64,000 nucleotides of DNA from Nitrosomonas sp. (lineage in GTDB: Bacteria > Pseudomonadota > Gammaproteobacteria > Burkholderiales > Nitrosomonadaceae), in assembly GCA_028577615.1 (NCBI GenBank), contig JAJSDU010000001.1, forward strand, positions 62,001 to 126,000. Direction: 5' to 3'. Positions within the stretch are counted from its first letter, which is position 1. Every line of letters starts with the position of its first letter. The position numbers and the translations under genes are program-made. Below are positions 45,122 through 54,037 of this stretch, in pieces. The notes beneath the pieces are model-generated. The model was not told the origin of the DNA. It saw nothing but the letters and a program-made list of their open reading frames with translations, and did not search any database.

Positions 45122-46297
45122 ATGAGTGATAAGAATTACGATATCGCAATCATGGGAGGAGGGCCTGTCGGTATGGCGCTGGCGCTGGCGCTTCAACAGA
45201 GCGGTGTATCCATCCTTCTTCTGGAAGCTCGTGGTTTGCCGGAAAGAGTGGATGACATTAGGCCTTTGGCCCTGTCGCACGGCAGTTATTTGATTTTGAA
45301 TCGACTGGGAGCCTGGCGGAAATTACTTAAGTCTACGTTAATTAAAACCATTCATATCTCAAACAAAGGTTACCTTGGGCGCACAGTGCTCACTACACAG
45401 GAGGCGGGTGTTCGTGCACTGGGGCATGTCGTGAATTACTTTGATTTATTCCATGCATTGTTTGAAGCCACTCTGGAAACGCAAACGGATTATCAAACGG
45501 ATGCTATCGTCAAAACATTTTCAACAGATGAACAGTTTGGGTACGTGAGCTATGCGCAAAGTGATGGCGTCGAAAAGAAAATCTCGGCCAAATTGTTAAT
45601 TCTGGCCGATGGTGGCCGATTGGGCAATCTGATAGAGGACATCAGCTATCAGACTGCTGAATATGATCAATGGGCAATTACCGCTAACATTCAGGCAGAA
45701 ACACGGCAAACCGGCATTGCATATGAACGTTTCACATCGGATGGTCCGATAGCTTTATTGCCATCCGGAGATGATTTTTCCCTGGTATGGACGGCGTCTC
45801 CGGAAGCTGCAAAGGAAATTTTGATGTTATCTGACGATCAGTTTCTGGCACGTCTGCATGATCATTTTGGTGACCGGCTGGGAAAATTTATCCACACCGG
45901 TAAACGTTCCGGTTTTCCGTTGATGCTTAAATATGCCACATCAACCGTTTCACAGCGTATTGCTTTAGTGGGTAATGCGGCGCAAACCCTTCATCCTGTT
46001 GCCGGACAGGGATTTAATCTGGGACTCCGCGATGCCTGTGAGTTGGCGCAAATCGTTCAGGAAACCTTATCTGAACACAAAGAAATCGGCACACCGGGTA
46101 TGCTGAAACAATTCCGGGATAAACGCCGTCTCGATAGTAATGGAGGACGTATTTTTACCGATACACTCGTAAAATTATTTTCCAACGACATTCCGTTGAT
46201 CAGACATTTGTGCGGTGCAGGCCTTATGGCATTGGATAATTTGCCGTTCGTTAAACGTTTTATCGCGCGCCGCATGATATTCGGCGCGCGAGGCTAA
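45122..46297 (+). CDS. UbiH/UbiF-family FAD monooxygenase
   Basis: 391 residues from ATG 45122. FAD-dependent aromatic hydroxylase of ubiquinone synthesis. The dinucleotide fold IAIMGGGPVGMALALAL, DIRPLALSHGS near residue 45, the second FAD motif LILADGGRLGNL and LVGNAAQTLHPVAGQGFNLGLRD are present. Which ring position it hydroxylates cannot be told from the sequence; UbiH-type is the closest pattern. The frame is open upstream to 45047 but the added residues are not family-like. Confidence 0.87.
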   Translation: MSDKNYDIAIMGGGPVGMALALALQQSGVSILLLEARGLPERVDDIRPLALSHGSYLILNRLGAWRKLLKSTLIKTIHISNKGYLGRTVLTTQEAGVRALGHVVNYFDLFHALFEATLETQTDYQTDAIVKTFSTDEQFGYVSYAQSDGVEKKISAKLLILADGGRLGNLIEDISYQTAEYDQWAITANIQAETRQTGIAYERFTSDGPIALLPSGDDFSLVWTASPEAAKEILMLSDDQFLARLHDHFGDRLGKFIHTGKRSGFPLMLKYATSTVSQRIALVGNAAQTLHPVAGQGFNLGLRDACELAQIVQETLSEHKEIGTPGMLKQFRDKRRLDSNGGRIFTDTLVKLFSNDIPLIRHLCGAGLMALDNLPFVKRFIARRMIFGARG

Positions 46298-46589
46298 CTA
46301 CGTCTTTCATTCATTTTTTTGCGCATAGAAATTTTATCTTTATATAATATCGGAAATTGAATGACTGAAGACCGCTCTCTATTATCAGACTTGATGTAAG
46401 CGTATATCACGCTTTTACGTCCAGCAGCAAACATGGAAGATGCGGGATACGCATATAACACTACGCATCGTACTTCAAACCCAGAATCATTGTCTTCCTG
46501 CAGTTAGAAAAGGTTGATAAAGGATTATAAAAAGCGGACATTGATGTGCGATAGGCGTAAATTTTTTGTTTCTGAAATTTCTACATTGC
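46298..46589. other. Spacer between ubiH-like gene and dusB
   Basis: 292 bases without a gene. It contains a TATAAT at 46343-46348 without a good -35 box, and a small hairpin (AAGCG and CGCTT around 46398-46414). The promoter of dusB-fis is expected here. In enterobacteria this promoter is strongly growth-rate controlled, but I see no clear Fis sites. Confidence 0.35.
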
Positions 46590-47606
46590 ATGCAAATCGG
46601 TAATCACAAGCTTAAAAACAGACTGATAGTTGCGCCGATGGCCGGTGTTACCGATCGACCTTTCAGACAGTTATGCAAAAAGATGGGTGCAGGTATGGCT
46701 GTATCTGAAATGGTATCCAGTAATTCATTATTATGGGGTTCCGAGAAAACACAGCGCCGTGCAAACCATGATGGAGAAGTATCGCCGATATCCGTTCAAA
46801 TTGCGGGGGCAGATCCGGATATGCTGGCGGCAGCGGCAAAATATAATGTTGATCAGGGTGCTCAAATTATTGATATCAATATGGGATGTCCCGCCAAAAA
46901 AATATGTAATGTCATGGCTGGTTCGGCATTGCTGAAGGATGAAAAACTCGTTGAAAGGATTCTGTGTTCAGTCGTCAAATCCGTTGATATCCCGGTAACG
47001 CTCAAGATCAGGACAGGCTGGGATCAGCAAAACAAAAATGCTTTGGCTGTAGCCAGAATAGCGGAAGATTCGGGCATACAGGCATTGGCAGTTCATGGTC
47101 GCACGCGTGCCTGCGCGTACCACGGAGATGCGGAATACAATACAATTGCCAGAGTCAAGGCAGCGGTAAAAATTCCTGTTATTGCCAATGGCGATATTAC
47201 AACGCCTGAAAAAGCCAGGCAGGTATTAGAATACACCAACGCCGATGCGATCATGATTGGTCGGGCGGCTCAGGGAAGGCCTTGGATTTTCAGGGAAATT
47301 GACCATTTTTTGAATACCGGGAAACATCTTCCCCCACCGGAAGTTCGTGAAATACATATTGTTCTGATAAATCATCTGCATGATTTATATGCATTCTACG
47401 GCGAATATGCCGGTGTACGTATTGCGCGTAAGCATATCTCCTGGTACACCAAGGGATTGGCCGGTTCTGCTGGTTTCCGGAATAAAATGAATCAATTGCA
47501 GACATGCGATGAACAACTCGCCGAGACGAATGCGTTCTTTGTGCAACTGGCTGATTACAATACGCACTTACATTATATTCAGGAAGAAAAGGCTGTTACT
47601 ATATGA
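46590..47606 (+). CDS. dusB: tRNA-dihydrouridine synthase B
   Basis: 338 residues. FMN-dependent TIM barrel that reduces uridines in tRNA. VAPMAGVTDRPFRQLC at the flavin face, the catalytic Cys in NMGCPAKKICN, LKIRTGWD and VHGRTRACAYHGDAEY are typical, with a helical RNA-binding C terminus. ATG 46590 is chosen over an in-frame TTG at 46566. The fis gene begins in a four-base overlap with the stop, the classic dusB-fis pair. Confidence 0.95.
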   Translation: MQIGNHKLKNRLIVAPMAGVTDRPFRQLCKKMGAGMAVSEMVSSNSLLWGSEKTQRRANHDGEVSPISVQIAGADPDMLAAAAKYNVDQGAQIIDINMGCPAKKICNVMAGSALLKDEKLVERILCSVVKSVDIPVTLKIRTGWDQQNKNALAVARIAEDSGIQALAVHGRTRACAYHGDAEYNTIARVKAAVKIPVIANGDITTPEKARQVLEYTNADAIMIGRAAQGRPWIFREIDHFLNTGKHLPPPEVREIHIVLINHLHDLYAFYGEYAGVRIARKHISWYTKGLAGSAGFRNKMNQLQTCDEQLAETNAFFVQLADYNTHLHYIQEEKAVTI

Positions 47607-47851
47607 ATACAATCAATGAAAATGAAATTGCATGCTGTGTACGTAACTCCATCAATAAGTATTTGAGCGATCTGGATGGAGAGAAGCCTGTTTGCATCCA
47701 CGATATGGTGATTCTCAGTGTAGAAAAACCGCTTATTGAAGTTGTTCTGCAACACACGCAAGGTAACCAGACACTGGCAGCCGAATTACTCGGTATCAAC
47801 CGTAACACTTTGCGACAGAAAATAAAACGTTATCAAATCAATAAGGTATAG
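47603..47851 (+). CDS. fis: DNA-binding protein Fis
   Basis: 82 residues. The C-terminal helix-turn-helix is very close to the Fis consensus ([24 protein letters not shown]). The N-terminal part is shorter than in E. coli (98 residues), as usual in betaproteobacteria. Fis shapes the nucleoid and activates stable RNA promoters. It overlaps dusB and ends one base before the purH start, so it is part of a dusB-fis-purH-purD run. Confidence 0.94.
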   Translation: MNTINENEIACCVRNSINKYLSDLDGEKPVCIHDMVILSVEKPLIEVVLQHTQGNQTLAAELLGINRNTLRQKIKRYQINKV

Positions 47852-47852
47852 T

Positions 47853-49412
47853 ATGGCAATTAAACAGGCATTGATCAGTGTGTCCGATAAAACAGGTTTG
47901 CTCGATCTGGCGCGTATGCTTTGTCAGTCGGGAATAAGCATCATATCGACAGGCGGTACAGCCAAATTGCTGCAGCGGGAAAATATTCCGGTAATGGAAA
48001 TCAGCGATTACACCGGATTCCCTGAAATATTGGATGGGCGTGTCAAAACACTGCATCCTAAGGTACACGCCGGTATTCTGGCCAGAAATGATATGCCTGA
48101 ACATATTGCCACGATGGAAAAAATTGGCATAGCCGATATCGAACTCGTTATTGTGAATCTTTACCCGTTTACCCAGACAATCGCTCAACCGGATTGCAGT
48201 CTTGAGGAAGCTATTGAGAATATCGATATCGGTGGCCCGGCGATGGTACGCGCCGCCGCCAAAAATTATAAAAAAGTAACGGTGATTACCGACCCGGCAG
48301 ACTATCCGCTGTTATTGAATGAAATCGCAGCCAATCAAGGTAAAGTCGATCTTTCAAGCCGCTTCAGATTCGCGTGTAAAGCTTTCTCACATACTGCAGC
48401 ATATGACAGTGCGATCAGTAATTATCTGACTGCAATCAGTGACGACGGGAGCCGCAATGTATTTCCGGCTGTATTGAATCTTAATTTTACGCTCTTGCAG
48501 AATTTACGTTACGGGGAAAATCCCCATCAGAAAGCGGCATTTTATCGTGATATGGAAACTGTTCCTGGTGGACTCGCCGGTTATCAGCAGGTTCAGGGAA
48601 AGGAACTCTCCTATAACAATATCGCCGATACCGATGCGGCTTGGGAGTGCGTAAAATCCTTCGAAGATCCCGCCTGCGTCATTATCAAGCACGCGAATCC
48701 CTGCGGTGTTGCCGTTGCCGAGACCATTCTCAATGCTTATCTGCGCGCATTCGCTACCGATTCAACATCTGCTTTCGGCGGCATCATCGCATTTAACCGT
48801 CCGCTGGATGCCGATACCGCCACTGCGATACTGAAGCAATTTGTTGAAGTGATTATCGTCCCTGGAATTTCCGATGAAGCAAAATCATTGCTGGCGCAGA
48901 AAAATAATGTCCGTGTTCTGATTGTGGCGCTGGAGCATGGTAACAGTGCGTATGATCTGAAGCGCATTGGCGGTGGCGTGCTGGTGCAGACACCCGACAA
49001 TCATCGCCTTGTGCGCCGTGATCTCAAAGTGGTCACGCAAAAAAAACCCACTGAACAGCAAATGGATGATCTGCTTTTCGCCTGGCGTGTGGCGAAATAC
49101 GTCAAATCCAATACAATTGTGTTTTGTCGCAACATGCAGACGCTTGGCATCGGCGCTGGCCAGATGAGTCGGGTTGACAGTGCAAAAATAGCAACAATAA
49201 AAGCACGGGAGGCGGGGTTTGATTTAACTGGTTCCGTTGTTGCATCCGATGCATTTTTTCCGTTCCGGGACGGTCTTGATGTGGTTGTACAAGCTGGCGC
49301 GCAGGCTGTCATTCAACCGGGTGGCAGCATTCGTGATAATGAAGTTATTGCCGCGGCCGATGAACAGCACGTGACAATGGTCTTTACAGGTGTGCGGCAT
49401 TTCAGACACTGA
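47853..49412 (+). CDS. purH: Bifunctional AICAR transformylase/IMP cyclohydrolase
   Basis: 519 residues, catalysing the last two steps of IMP synthesis. The N-terminal cyclohydrolase (1-195) has [25 protein letters not shown] and [10 protein letters not shown]; the C-terminal transformylase has KHANPCGVA (the catalytic Lys-His), [11 protein letters not shown] and [11 protein letters not shown]. It lies one base after fis and is followed by purD after 16 bases. Confidence 0.96.
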   Translation: MAIKQALISVSDKTGLLDLARMLCQSGISIISTGGTAKLLQRENIPVMEISDYTGFPEILDGRVKTLHPKVHAGILARNDMPEHIATMEKIGIADIELVIVNLYPFTQTIAQPDCSLEEAIENIDIGGPAMVRAAAKNYKKVTVITDPADYPLLLNEIAANQGKVDLSSRFRFACKAFSHTAAYDSAISNYLTAISDDGSRNVFPAVLNLNFTLLQNLRYGENPHQKAAFYRDMETVPGGLAGYQQVQGKELSYNNIADTDAAWECVKSFEDPACVIIKHANPCGVAVAETILNAYLRAFATDSTSAFGGIIAFNRPLDADTATAILKQFVEVIIVPGISDEAKSLLAQKNNVRVLIVALEHGNSAYDLKRIGGGVLVQTPDNHRLVRRDLKVVTQKKPTEQQMDDLLFAWRVAKYVKSNTIVFCRNMQTLGIGAGQMSRVDSAKIATIKAREAGFDLTGSVVASDAFFPFRDGLDVVVQAGAQAVIQPGGSIRDNEVIAAADEQHVTMVFTGVRHFRH

Positions 49413-49428
49413 TAGAACAATATAAATA

Positions 49429-50739
49429 ATGAAATTATTGGTCATAGGCAATGGTGGCCGGGAGCATGCGCTGGCATGGAAGCTCGCGCAATCGCCACGT
49501 GTTCGGAAAGTTTATGTAGCACCTGGAAATGCCGGTACTGTGCAAGAGCACAACCTTGAAAATATCGCCATCACAGCAATTCCTGACTTAATCCGTTTTT
49601 CAAAAAATGAAAGCATCGCATTTACTGTCGTAGGGCCTGAGGCACCACTGGCTGAAGGCATTGTCGATGCTTTTCAGGCAGCGGGACTGAGAATTTTCGG
49701 TCCTACACAAAAAGCGGCACAACTGGAAATTTCGAAACGTTTTGCCAAAGATTTCATGCAGCGGCACAACATTCCAACAGCAGCCTACGCCACATTTACC
49801 CAGGCCGAAGCAGCGCATCAGTATGTCGACCAGCAAGGTACTCCGATTGTCATTAAGGCGAGCGGTCTGGCAGCGGGTAAGGGTGTCATCGTTGCTGTCA
49901 GGCCGGAGGCAGCGCATGCTGCGATCAATGACATTCTGGTGGAACAGCGTTTTGGCACTGCCGGCGCGGAAGTAATCATTGAAGAATTTCTGCAGGGTAC
50001 TGAAGTCAGTTTCATCGTTATGTCCGATGGACAGCATGTTCTGCCACTGGCCACCAGTCAGGATCATAAACGTTTGCTGGATGGTGATAACGGTCCCAAT
50101 ACCGGCGGAATGGGCGCTTATTCGCCCACACCGTTTATTTCTCCGAGTCTGCATGCGCAAATCATGAATAAAGTCATTTATCCAACCATTCAGGGTATGG
50201 CACAGGAAGATGCGCGCTATACTGGATTCCTTTACGCCGGATTGATGGTTACGCCGGATAAGCAGATAAAAGTTCTGGAATTTAACTGTCGCATGGGTGA
50301 TCCTGAAACTCAGCCCATCATGCTGCGACTTAAAAGTGATTTATCGACCCTGATGGAACATGCATTTGATGGTGCGCTGGATCAGATGGAAACCGAATGG
50401 GACCGGCGCGTTGCGTTGAGTGTTGTTATGGCAGCCGAGGGTTATCCTGAAAGTCCTGCTAAAGGTGATGCCATAAAGGGACTATTAGAGTTGACGCGAG
50501 AGCAGAATGAGACCGGTGATTTTCATATTTTTCATTCAGGAACGGCCTTGGGTCGGGACAAAGAGAATCAACTGATTACCGCAGGAGGACGCGTTCTCTG
50601 CGTCACCGCTTTAGGAGACAGTCTTAAAATCGCCCAGCAGCGTGCATATGAATTAGCTGCCCGGATTGAATTCAGAGGCGCGTATATGCGTCATGATATC
50701 GGTTATCAAGGAATTAATTATTTGCACAAGTTGGTGTAA
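49429..50739 (+). CDS. purD: Phosphoribosylamine-glycine ligase
   Basis: 436 residues, an ATP-grasp enzyme making glycinamide ribonucleotide in purine synthesis. VIGNGGREHALAWKLAQSPRV at the start, KASGLAAGKGVIVA in the ATP-grasp domain, GPNTGGMGAYSPTP and FNCRMGDPETQPIMLRL are diagnostic. Normal length. A terminator hairpin overlaps the stop codon. Confidence 0.96.
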   Translation: MKLLVIGNGGREHALAWKLAQSPRVRKVYVAPGNAGTVQEHNLENIAITAIPDLIRFSKNESIAFTVVGPEAPLAEGIVDAFQAAGLRIFGPTQKAAQLEISKRFAKDFMQRHNIPTAAYATFTQAEAAHQYVDQQGTPIVIKASGLAAGKGVIVAVRPEAAHAAINDILVEQRFGTAGAEVIIEEFLQGTEVSFIVMSDGQHVLPLATSQDHKRLLDGDNGPNTGGMGAYSPTPFISPSLHAQIMNKVIYPTIQGMAQEDARYTGFLYAGLMVTPDKQIKVLEFNCRMGDPETQPIMLRLKSDLSTLMEHAFDGALDQMETEWDRRVALSVVMAAEGYPESPAKGDAIKGLLELTREQNETGDFHIFHSGTALGRDKENQLITAGGRVLCVTALGDSLKIAQQRAYELAARIEFRGAYMRHDIGYQGINYLHKLV

Positions 50740-50762
50740 AAGGTAAAGGCTGGTACTTTTTT
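50738..50762 (+). terminator. Intrinsic terminator after purD
   Basis: AAAAGGTA (50738-50745) pairs with TACTTTTT (50754-50761), eight positions including one G-U, with an eight-base loop and a run of six Ts at 50757-50762. It overlaps the purD stop codon and likely ends the dusB-fis-purH-purD transcript before the convergent small gene. Confidence 0.5.
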
Positions 50763-50770
50763 CTGTTTCG

Positions 50771-50974
50771 TCATTTCCGCATCCAGAGCCACAACAGAAC
50801 GGATAAAACTATTGAAATCAGTATGCCTGTTGTCAAGGGAAAATAGAATGTGAAATTTTCCCGTTCAATATAGATATCACCGGGCAATCGGCCAAATGGC
50901 AATTTGGAAAGCAAAGGCCAGATTATGCCTAAAATTAGCAGAATGACTCCCAGTGTAATCAGCAGTTTCTGCAT
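50771..50974 (-). CDS. DUF2905 small membrane protein
   Basis: 67 residues with two membrane helices (about 4-20 and 46-64) joined by the conserved loop LPFGRLPGDIYIERENFTFYFPL, which identifies the DUF2905 family. Function unknown. Two consecutive ATG codons (50977 and 50974) are possible starts; GGAA lies six bases before the second. The frame extends to 50995 with another ATG. Confidence 0.8.
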   Translation of the reverse strand: MQKLLITLGVILLILGIIWPLLSKLPFGRLPGDIYIERENFTFYFPLTTGILISIVLSVLLWLWMRK

Positions 50975-51037
50975 CATGTGTTCCGATGAAAACATATAAA
51001 AGCATATATTAACAAACGGTTTTTATAATCTCAAACG

Positions 51038-51472
51038 ATGAAGAAGCTGCTTATCTTTGGTTATGGCAACCCAGGGCGAGGAGACGATGCGATCGGACCG
51101 CTGTTTGTCGAACACATCTCACGATGGAATCACGAAGATGTCAGTTGTCTTAGCGATATGCAGTTACTGGTTGAACATGTAGCAGACCTGCATGCACATA
51201 ATGAAACTATCGTTGTTGATGCAGATATGGCTTGCACTGAGCCGTTTGAATTCTTACCTATCGCTCCATTGAAAGATGAGAGCTGCACCAGCCATACGCT
51301 TACGCCCGCTGGGTTGCTGTATGTTTATCAGCAGGCTTATCAATGCGATCCGCCGACAGCCTTTTTATTGCGTATTCGGGGTTATAGTTTTGGTTTAGGT
51401 GATGCGCTCAGCGAAAAAGCAGCATGCAATTTGAGCGCAGCTGTCCAGTTTATAACTCAAAGTTATCCGTAA
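51038..51472 (+). CDS. hoxW: NiFe-hydrogenase maturation protease (HoxW/HyaD family)
   Basis: 144 residues. After nickel insertion this endopeptidase cuts the C-terminal tail of the hydrogenase large subunit. The nickel-sensing motif GYGNPGRGDDAIGP near the start, the Asp in VVDADMACTE and the His in SCTSHTLTPAGLL are in place. The HoxW name is chosen for its size and for the hyp genes that follow; another HyaD-type protease is possible. No hydrogenase subunit gene is in the window. The next frame starts three bases after the stop. Confidence 0.8.
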   Translation: MKKLLIFGYGNPGRGDDAIGPLFVEHISRWNHEDVSCLSDMQLLVEHVADLHAHNETIVVDADMACTEPFEFLPIAPLKDESCTSHTLTPAGLLYVYQQAYQCDPPTAFLLRIRGYSFGLGDALSEKAACNLSAAVQFITQSYP

Positions 51473-51474
51473 CG

Positions 51475-51696
51475 ATGGAGTTTTTGTCAGTACTATGCCA
51501 AAGTACGGTGGTGATTATTGTGCACCTATTTTTTACAACGGCTGCCGCGCAGGCACATGCGATGGACGGCCCGAATGATGGCTGTCAGCATGGCTTTATA
51601 CATCCATTGAGCGGACTGGAATCATTTGCGCGCTATGCAATCAGGATAGCTATCGCGTTGTCAGGCGGCGTAATGCATGACTGGCATACAGGTTGA
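51475..51696 (+). pseudogene. HupE/UreJ-like fragment
   Basis: 73 codons. A signal-like hydrophobic start (to about residue 27, AAAQAHA) is followed by HGFIHPLSGLESF, matching the first metal-binding helix of HupE/UreJ nickel or cobalt permeases (consensus GFLHPLTGLDHL). The Asp-His pair at the end of this motif is Glu-Ser here, and the protein stops at 73 instead of about 190-200 residues. It is most likely a decayed nickel permease gene; an active short protein is less likely. It sits between the hoxW-like gene and hypA, where a HupE would be expected. Confidence 0.6.
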
Positions 51697-51709
51697 GCGC
51701 GATTGTGAT

Positions 51710-52051
51710 ATGCATGAAATGACGCTTGCTGAGCAAATGCTGCAAATTATTGAAGAAGCGGCGGTTGCACAAAATTTTACTCAGGTTAGAACGATATGGG
51801 TAGAAGTAGGACAGTTGTCATGCGTGGAAAAGGAGGCGTTGCGCTTTTGCTTCTCAGCGGTAGTTGATGGAACTATTGCCCGGCAGGCAAGGCTTGAATT
51901 CATTGATATTAAAGGCCGGGGACGATGCATACAATGCGAATATGAGGTGGATATCAATACGCTATATGCTGCCTGTTCAGTATGCGGCAGCCATGCAATA
52001 CAGGTTATCGCGGGTGACGAAATGCGAATCCGCGAACTGGAAGTGGAATAG
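51710..52051 (+). CDS. hypA: Hydrogenase nickel chaperone HypA
   Basis: 113 residues. The nickel-binding N terminus MHEMTLAEQ and a zinc site formed by CIQC and CSVC (about residues 73-93) identify HypA. It delivers nickel to the NiFe-hydrogenase large subunit with HypB. ATG 51710 gives the required Met-His start; the frame open from 51677 would bury it. hypB follows after 11 bases. Confidence 0.93.
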   Translation: MHEMTLAEQMLQIIEEAAVAQNFTQVRTIWVEVGQLSCVEKEALRFCFSAVVDGTIARQARLEFIDIKGRGRCIQCEYEVDINTLYAACSVCGSHAIQVIAGDEMRIRELEVE

Positions 52052-52062
52052 GGGGCAAAATA

Positions 52063-52875
52063 ATGTGTACAACATGCGGCTGCGGAACGGAACATATCCA
52101 CATGGATGGTGACATTCCGCATCATCATGAACACGATGATATGGTTGGCGGTCATGCACACCATACGCACGCGTCAGGTATAAGTGAATCACGCAGGGTT
52201 AAAATCGAACAGGCGATTCTGGCCAAGAACAATCACTTTGCCCAACGTAATCGCCATTATCTGGCTAAACAGGGCATTTTTATGTTGAATCTGGTATCCA
52301 GTCCCGGTTCCGGTAAAACCACGATTCTGGTCGAGACTATCAAAGCCTTGCAAAGTGAAATACCGATTGCAGTGATTGAAGGCGACCAGCAGACCGATCA
52401 GGATGCCATGCGTATCCGTACAACGGGTGTTCCTGCCTTGCAGATCAATACAGGTAAGGGGTGTCATCTTGATGCGCATATGGTTGGTCACGCCATGGAA
52501 AAACTCGACTTGCGGAATAACAGTCTGCTGTTTGTTGAGAATGTTGGAAATCTGGTGTGTCCAGCAGCTTTTGATCTGGGTGAGGCGCATAAAGTAGTCA
52601 TTCTGTCCGTTACCGAAGGTGAAGACAAGCCGCTTAAATATCCTGACATGTTTCATGTCGCAGATGTGATGTTGCTGAATAAATGTGATCTTTTGCCTTA
52701 TCTGTCATTCAATGTGTCGTGCGCGCTCGACTATGCGTACCGGATTAACCCTGCATTAAAGGTGATACAAATATCTGCTACTGAAGGGAATGGATTGCAA
52801 CAATGGATAGACTGGTTAAAATCGGGCTATCAGCAGGCTGTCCCGAATGTGATGGTTGAAAAAGCGGCATTCTAA
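52063..52875 (+). CDS. hypB: Hydrogenase nickel incorporation GTPase HypB
   Basis: 270 residues. The start MCTTCGCG is the HypB high-affinity nickel motif (CxxCGC); a His-rich stretch follows (about 11-44) that can store nickel. The GTPase domain has SSPGSGKTTIL (near 83-93), EGDQQTDQDAMRI, the metal-site Cys-His in GKGCHLDAHM, ENVGNLVCPA and NKCDLLPYL. The gene overlaps the next one by 20 bases. Function: GTP-dependent nickel insertion. Confidence 0.95.
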   Translation: MCTTCGCGTEHIHMDGDIPHHHEHDDMVGGHAHHTHASGISESRRVKIEQAILAKNNHFAQRNRHYLAKQGIFMLNLVSSPGSGKTTILVETIKALQSEIPIAVIEGDQQTDQDAMRIRTTGVPALQINTGKGCHLDAHMVGHAMEKLDLRNNSLLFVENVGNLVCPAAFDLGEAHKVVILSVTEGEDKPLKYPDMFHVADVMLLNKCDLLPYLSFNVSCALDYAYRINPALKVIQISATEGNGLQQWIDWLKSGYQQAVPNVMVEKAAF

Positions 52876-54037
52876 CTTTTTAGAAAACTATTCACGATTG
52901 ACCCGCAGCGATTTTTGTACTTTTACTGAAATTAAATTGCCGGCTTCAGGTCCTTCTGTACTGGCCTGTGGCGCCTGGTTGAAAAACACCATTTGCATAA
53001 CGCAAGGGGATACTGCTTATCTTTCGCCGGTCAATGGAGATTTGTTGACAGCAGAGGCACGCGACAGGCTTGATGATGCCGTGATTCGGATGTGCAGTTT
53101 CCTGTCAATTAAACCCGAAATCGTCGCGCATGATTTGCATCCGGATTTCTACAGCACCGAATTTGGCTGTAATTATGCGGTTCAGCATCATATTCCCGTA
53201 ATTGCCGTACAACATCATCATGCGCATATTGCAGCAATCTGTGTTGAACATCAAGTCACCGCGTCTGTGTTGGGACTTGCACTCGATGGCGTCGGGCTTG
53301 GGACGGATCAAACGCCATGGGGGGGGGAATTATTATCTGTTGATGGTCAATTTTTCCGGCGGTTGGGTCATTTGTCTACTCTTGCACTTCCAGGAGGTGA
53401 TCGGGCCGCGCAGGAGCCTTGGCGCATGGCCGCCGCAGCGCTGGCGAAACTGGAACGTATTGATGAAATCGACCAGCGTTTCCCGGAGCAATCTGCGGTG
53501 CAGGCAGTCATTCATATGCTGAGGCATAGCATCAATTGTCCGCAGACCTCGAGTATGGGAAGGTTATTTGACGCAGCGGCCGGTTTGCTCGGTGTTCATC
53601 TGATTCAATCACATGAAGCACAGGCGGCAATCAGTCTGCAGCAGCTTGCAGAAAGGGGAGGACAAAAAAAAGCTTTGGCAAATGGTTATCGAATCACTGC
53701 TGATAATCAGCTGGATTTTTCACCTTTGCTGTCTGCGTTGGCGGATTATTCCGGTGCTGCTGAGAATGCTGCACACGCGGCTGCAATATTTCATGCTACG
53801 CTGAGCAGCGGATTAGCGGAGTGGGTGCGGCAGGAATCACATCGTTCAGGTATTGCGCGCCTTGTTCTTGGCGGTGGTTGTTTTCATAATAAGATATTAA
53901 TACAGGGAATCATGGATAAACTGAGCGATAGCTCAATACATCTCTATAAACCTCAAAAAGTATCACCGGATGATAGTGCCATCGCATTGGGGCAGGCCTG
54001 GATTGCATTGCAAGTTTGTAAAAACGGTGACTGGTGA
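52856..54037 (+). CDS. hypF: Short HypF: C-terminal carbamoyltransferase (Kae1-like) domain only
   Basis: 393 residues, beginning with a TTG inside the end of hypB. HypF makes the CN ligands of the NiFe site from carbamoyl phosphate. Visible are the Kae1/HypF-C motifs VQHHHAHIAA (metal site), LALDGVGLGTD, PWGGELL, SSMGRLFDAAAGLLG and LGGGCFHN. The acylphosphatase domain, Zn fingers and YrdC domain of full-length HypF (about 750 residues) are absent. A short HypF1 of similar size is known in Ralstonia, so this is probably a natural form. A run of nine Gs (53319-53327) lies in the PWGGE motif. hypC, hypD and hypE do not follow. Confidence 0.88.
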   Translation: MKKRHSNFLENYSRLTRSDFCTFTEIKLPASGPSVLACGAWLKNTICITQGDTAYLSPVNGDLLTAEARDRLDDAVIRMCSFLSIKPEIVAHDLHPDFYSTEFGCNYAVQHHIPVIAVQHHHAHIAAICVEHQVTASVLGLALDGVGLGTDQTPWGGELLSVDGQFFRRLGHLSTLALPGGDRAAQEPWRMAAAALAKLERIDEIDQRFPEQSAVQAVIHMLRHSINCPQTSSMGRLFDAAAGLLGVHLIQSHEAQAAISLQQLAERGGQKKALANGYRITADNQLDFSPLLSALADYSGAAENAAHAAAIFHATLSSGLAEWVRQESHRSGIARLVLGGGCFHNKILIQGIMDKLSDSSIHLYKPQKVSPDDSAIALGQAWIALQVCKNGDW

